From NCBI GenBank assembly GCA_907164885.2, contig OU015501.1:62657193-62721192 (forward strand): a stretch of 64,000 bases of DNA. Reading direction: 5' to 3'. A model generated the notes under the pieces. It saw only the letters and a list, made by a program, of their open reading frames with translations, ran no database searches and was not told where the DNA came from. How positions within the stretch are numbered: the stretch's first letter is position 1; each line of letters starts with the position of its first letter. A program made the translations under genes and the position numbers. This DNA comes from Dolomedes plantarius. Lineage: Eukaryota; Arthropoda; Arachnida; Araneae; Dolomedidae. This document shows, piece after piece, positions 60,681 to 64,000 of this stretch.

Positions 60681-61145
60681 AAATGGTGATTGACTGGCCT
60701 CATTCCGGTGTTGGGGTTTTATGAGTCCTTCCCAGAGCATCAAAGATACGCAGTGATGAACTTACCTGGGTGCAGGTAATGGCGGGAGTAACTGCGACTC
60801 TCCTGGGGATGTAGTATCCTCTGAGGAAGTTGTAGGTTGATGTGTTCTTGGCGTCGGCTGCACACAACTCCACGTGGTTCCGGCCGATAACTGGACCTAG
60901 TCCACGCTAAGCAGGACAGGGTTTGGTGATCTAGTCTAACACCATATGAAGTTAGTACTGACGGGTTACAATAATCCTAAATTAACCTTTTCCTTACGGG
61001 ATGGCATAGCATGTACCCCAAGATTACGGGCCCAAGAATGAATATATATATATATATATATATCCCCCTTAATGGCCGTTCTTACAAAGGGGGTATGAAA
61101 CTTCCCTTTCTAGAGAGGGAACAAATAGTGAAATGGTGATTGACT
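60681..61145. mobile_element. Unclassified retroposon-like insertion with 15-bp target duplication
   Basis: AAATGGTGATTGACT occurs at 60681-60695 and 61131-61145, enclosing 435 bp. Duplications of this length are typical of target-primed retroposition. Near its start lies GGCGGGAGTAACTGCGACTC (about 60782-60801), close to a conserved 28S rRNA segment around the R2 insertion site. It also contains a (TA)n tract near 61040 and an imperfect hairpin (CCCCCTTA...GGGGG). No open frame of note. Confidence 0.6.
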
Positions 61146-61325
61146 AGTATTTATGGGGAGATAAGGCGGTCTTTCTTTTTTAGCAAGACTTGACAGAAAT
61201 GCAGCCCCTGACACCATCTTCGACGTATTGACTTTTAAATGGCTTGAATTTTAGCAATGCAAGTGTTAAGTGATGAAGTTTAATTTTTTTATAATTAGCA
61301 TTATTTGACTGATATTTGGGCATAA

Positions 61326-61470
61326 CATATTCGAGTGGGCGCGGTGGCCCGGTTGGCAAAGGCAGCGAGACAGTGATCTGAACATCTCTGGTTCGATGCC
61401 GGTCACTAACAAATCCACCGCCATGTACACTAATAGCGGCTGGTGCACGAAAAATCTGTCGGGGCTGCAA
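61326..61470 (+). repeat. tRNA-derived SINE-like sequence
   Basis: A tRNA-like head: A-box-like TGGCCCGGTTGG (about 61345-61356) and B box GGTTCGATGCC at 61390-61400. It differs from the SINE at 15.4 and 42.4 kb. The downstream body (61410-61720, CpG-rich at first) may belong to it; no tail was identified. Confidence 0.55.
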
Positions 61471-62930
61471 TGTCCTCTAAGTTCTCAAATTTACCTCTGG
61501 AGGTGCGGAGTCAAGTGTCCCGGTCTCGTCACTTGACTCGATTCAAAATTACGGGACCAGTCCTCAAGTCGGACTCAGACCCTTGTGGTGCTATTAAAAA
61601 CCGGAGCCGCACCACTTCGCCCAATAGCCGTTATGGACTTAAAATGACAAAATACTGTCTGTCAAAGGACATCAGTCACAAAAACCTATTCGAGTTCAGT
61701 TTAAATTAGAAATCTTCAATGGCCTTGGCCCTCACACACTTTGCCTGTATTATTATTAATATTTTAATATATTGGTATTTTAATAACTTAGTCAGCCTTT
61801 ACCGAAAGGTCGCTTTAAGCTACCATTTCGCTTTTACGAAAGGCATTACAACAGGATTTGTTTCTGTTGGTCTATGCATTTGTTGACATTGTAAATTGTC
61901 AGTCCCAATGGAGAATTTTCATCTCGGTGTTTTTCGATTCGCAGTTTAGCAAATGCATATTTTTAGAATTCTGTCTTTTGCATATGACGGTGAACATTTT
62001 TTTAAAGTAGTTTTTAAAATTTCAAGTTTTTCAGCGGTTAGTTTTTTACAGGACGTTCAATTATTTATGTCTATAGCTAAAAAACTACCAAACTAAATAG
62101 CTAACACTAATAATAATGCTAAGTTTAACATGGGTATTGAAGTTCTGCGAGGTCAGATGATGAACCGCCTTTAGAAAAATGCAAAAAAATTAGAGATGAT
62201 AGACACTAAAACGATAGATTTTGATTGATGTTTCTTCCAGAAATAACTAACGGAATTTTTTTTTTCTCCAGAGTGTTTGTTAGCTATGTGTGCCATGCTG
62301 ATGAGCCCATAACAAGAACGAAACTTGCTCCATGAATGCTGAGCACACTGGAGATGTATATATTTGCATTTTTTACCCCTCCCACGAAGGCGTGTTCCAT
62401 GCAGTTTTTTCAGCTTTGGGGGTCAGTTTGACTCTGGCCACTCCCATTAGCTATCTCCAAGTGGGATCGGGGGTTGGAGCTCAGCTGTGCCAAGCGGGTT
62501 GCAAGCAAAAAGAGAGATGGATATCCAGTGACATTACCCTTTTTTTCGCTTGGTCAAATAGTCCAACTTTGATGCCCTTTTGAAACTGAAACTGAAACTA
62601 TATGATCGGTTGCGAGTTAAAAAAAAATTAATCTGGCAATCGATTATATAGACACGCTTTATGATTGCAACCGATCATTAGGAAACGTCTGTGGTTTTTA
62701 AAGAACTCGTAGATGAAAGAGTGCGTCAATTCATTCACAGATGAGGGATGAAACAACCGCAATGTTTCCTGTGTTTTCAGACAAACATTTTCATAGTTTT
62801 TCTTTCACATTTTTTAGTCCTTTCTCTAGAGTCCCCATTTTACATACAGATTTTTTTTCGTGTGTATTTAAAGAAATTAACTTTTTCTTCCAGGTATTAA
62901 TTAACCCTCAGGGAAATATCCCGATTTATA
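61471..62930. other. Intergenic, repeat-like but unclassified
   Basis: 61480-61640 is GC-richer and may be the SINE body or another repeat; 62330-62600 is similar in texture and ends in a short (GAAACT)n run. No gene was recognised. Confidence 0.35.
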
Positions 62931-63099
62931 CAGTGAAACTTTTCTGGTTGGTCACCCCTCTAAACGATCATATCTTGTTCAGAACCGATTCAAGGCTCCA
63001 TAGTGCCATGTTATGGAAGCAACTCCTTTTCCACGGCCACCCCTCAAAACGGCCACTTTTCTTCGGAACCATTACTGGCCGCCATGGAAAATTTCACTG
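62931..63099. mobile_element. 169-bp Tigger-like MITE
   Basis: Ends CAGTGAAACTTTTC and, inverted, CAGTGAAATTTTCC. The interior has repeated ACGGCCAC/GGTCACCCCTC words, as in pogo/Tigger ends. TA flanks on the left (62929-62930), but the right flank reads CA, so one TSD base is changed. Confidence 0.68.
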
Positions 63100-63700
63100 C
63101 ACCTTTATTTCATCATTAGCAGCCATTGTGTTTAAGTTAGAGACACAAACCAATCAACATATTCATGTAATTGGTTCATGATGATCTATCAATTTGACAC
63201 TAACCATTCAGTAGATTCATATGACCGAATTTTTTTTTTCTCAGTTATCATTTGATGAGCGATACCAACGAAAATCGTAAAAAATTAAAATCTCCTAGGA
63301 TTTGTTTTAAAAACTCAGTGAGGTGAGTAGCATTAGTAGAAAACAACCAACAACCGATAATTGGGATGCATTTGCAGAAGTTTAAATTCAACCGTTGAAA
63401 CACGCGATTTGTACATAAGTAGGTCAGAGGAAAACTAGCTTTAAAATGGGCCGTATATGAAAAATACTGAACTGTAGCGGGATACCTCGCAAAACTTTGC
63501 CTATGAACAAACACATTACAAATATCAGAGCGTCTGGGGCGAGACATATGTGCTTTCAGAATGCTAAAATGCTTTCTCTGTACACTGTTTGTGTTACTAT
63601 GTCACCTGCTGTAAAAACTGACACTTCCCAGTTTCCAACTTTGCAGCTGCTTCAAGTATTGTTTTAACAAACATTGCCGGATAAAGTTCTCTCACACAAA
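63100..63700. other. Intergenic, nothing seen
   Basis: A 99-codon minus frame (63248-63547) has no recognisable motif. No repeat was identified. Confidence 0.4.
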
Positions 63701-64000
63701 CCTGCGTCTGCAGTTGTGAGTGTTTCAAATTATATCGGTTTTCGTAATCGGGAAGCCTGAGAAAGTTGCTAGCAGCGGCGAGGGGACGGAGAAGGAAGTT
63801 TGAGGCCGTTGACCTTCAAGTTGAGTCTGAAAAAAGGAAGAGCTAATTCAGGGTGCGAAGATTTAACTGGCTAGCCGCACTCACACGTGCCGAGAAATAG
63901 TCTGCGACATTGTACGATTGAACGGGAGACGAGTGTTTACATCACGTTTTAGTAGCGACGATGACATGTGTTAAAAGTCGTGAAGCCTAGTTCTTTTGAA
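63701..64000. other. CpG-richer segment at the window end, possible promoter or 5' exon
   Basis: It contains noticeably more CG dinucleotides than its surroundings (for example AGCAGCGGCGAGGGGACGGA and GAACGGGAGACGAG), similar in texture to the region just upstream of headcase. It may be a distal headcase promoter or the 5' end of another gene. No start codon or splice site can be supported. Confidence 0.25.

Noticed and set aside
62741..63181. 146-codon open frame on +
   Set aside because: It overlaps a MITE, is rich in Phe/Ser from T-rich DNA, and has no recognisable domain.
63248..63547. 99-codon open frame on -
   Set aside because: No motif and no supporting splice or promoter signal; cannot be told from chance.

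Overview
The window looks like nuclear DNA of an arthropod, most likely a spider. It is AT-rich and intron-bearing. It holds two arthropod host genes, Jupiter and headcase, among DNA transposons of many families. The Tc1-like transposase at 58.2-60.5 kb closely resembles copies I remember as abundant in orb-weaver spider proteomes; that is recall, not a search. No bacterial features are present: no operons, RNA operons or CRISPR.

Layout. 1-6.3 kb: the 3' end of a + strand Jupiter (JPT/HN1) gene, with two coding exons and a probable 2-kb 3'UTR. 6.4-7.0 kb: a solo LTR in antisense orientation. 7.8-11.7 kb: two DD41D mariner-type elements plus a 5' fragment of the second. 11.9-17.9 kb: three pogo-like TIR elements embedded in (TA)n, a tRNA-derived SINE and an unclassified hairpin repeat. 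17.9-21.3 kb: an internally deleted Ty3/Gypsy element. 21.5-33.1 kb: about 9.3 kb of tandem satellite made of 178-bp and 163-bp monomers, with large internal duplications, interrupted by an almost complete pogo/Tigger element. 33.7-38.1 kb: a TTAA-flanked MITE, a Helitron carrying a Tc1 that itself carries a MITE, a truncated Tc1 and a hAT end. 40-42.5 kb: a foldback element, a hAT MITE and a second SINE copy. 42.5-53.6 kb: non-coding DNA that is A-rich on +, possibly the 3'UTR or downstream transcript of headcase. 53.6-54.9 kb: headcase on -, one uninterrupted 414-codon frame. 55-64 kb: upstream DNA with a three-level nest (pogo > Tc1 > hAT), a retroposon-like insert with a 15-bp target duplication and a 28S-like stretch, SINE-like DNA, and a CpG-richer end.

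Jupiter (microtubule-associated) and headcase (developmental regulator) point toward each other. The ~50 kb between them is largely a transposon and satellite sink. None of the transposase genes looks intact: each has a nonsense codon, a frameshift or a deletion. Target-site duplications are often perfect, and nesting gives a relative order of insertion. I saw no wholly new gene system. The most unusual structures are the satellite with its inserted element, the triple nest, and the 435-bp insert with 28S-like sequence.
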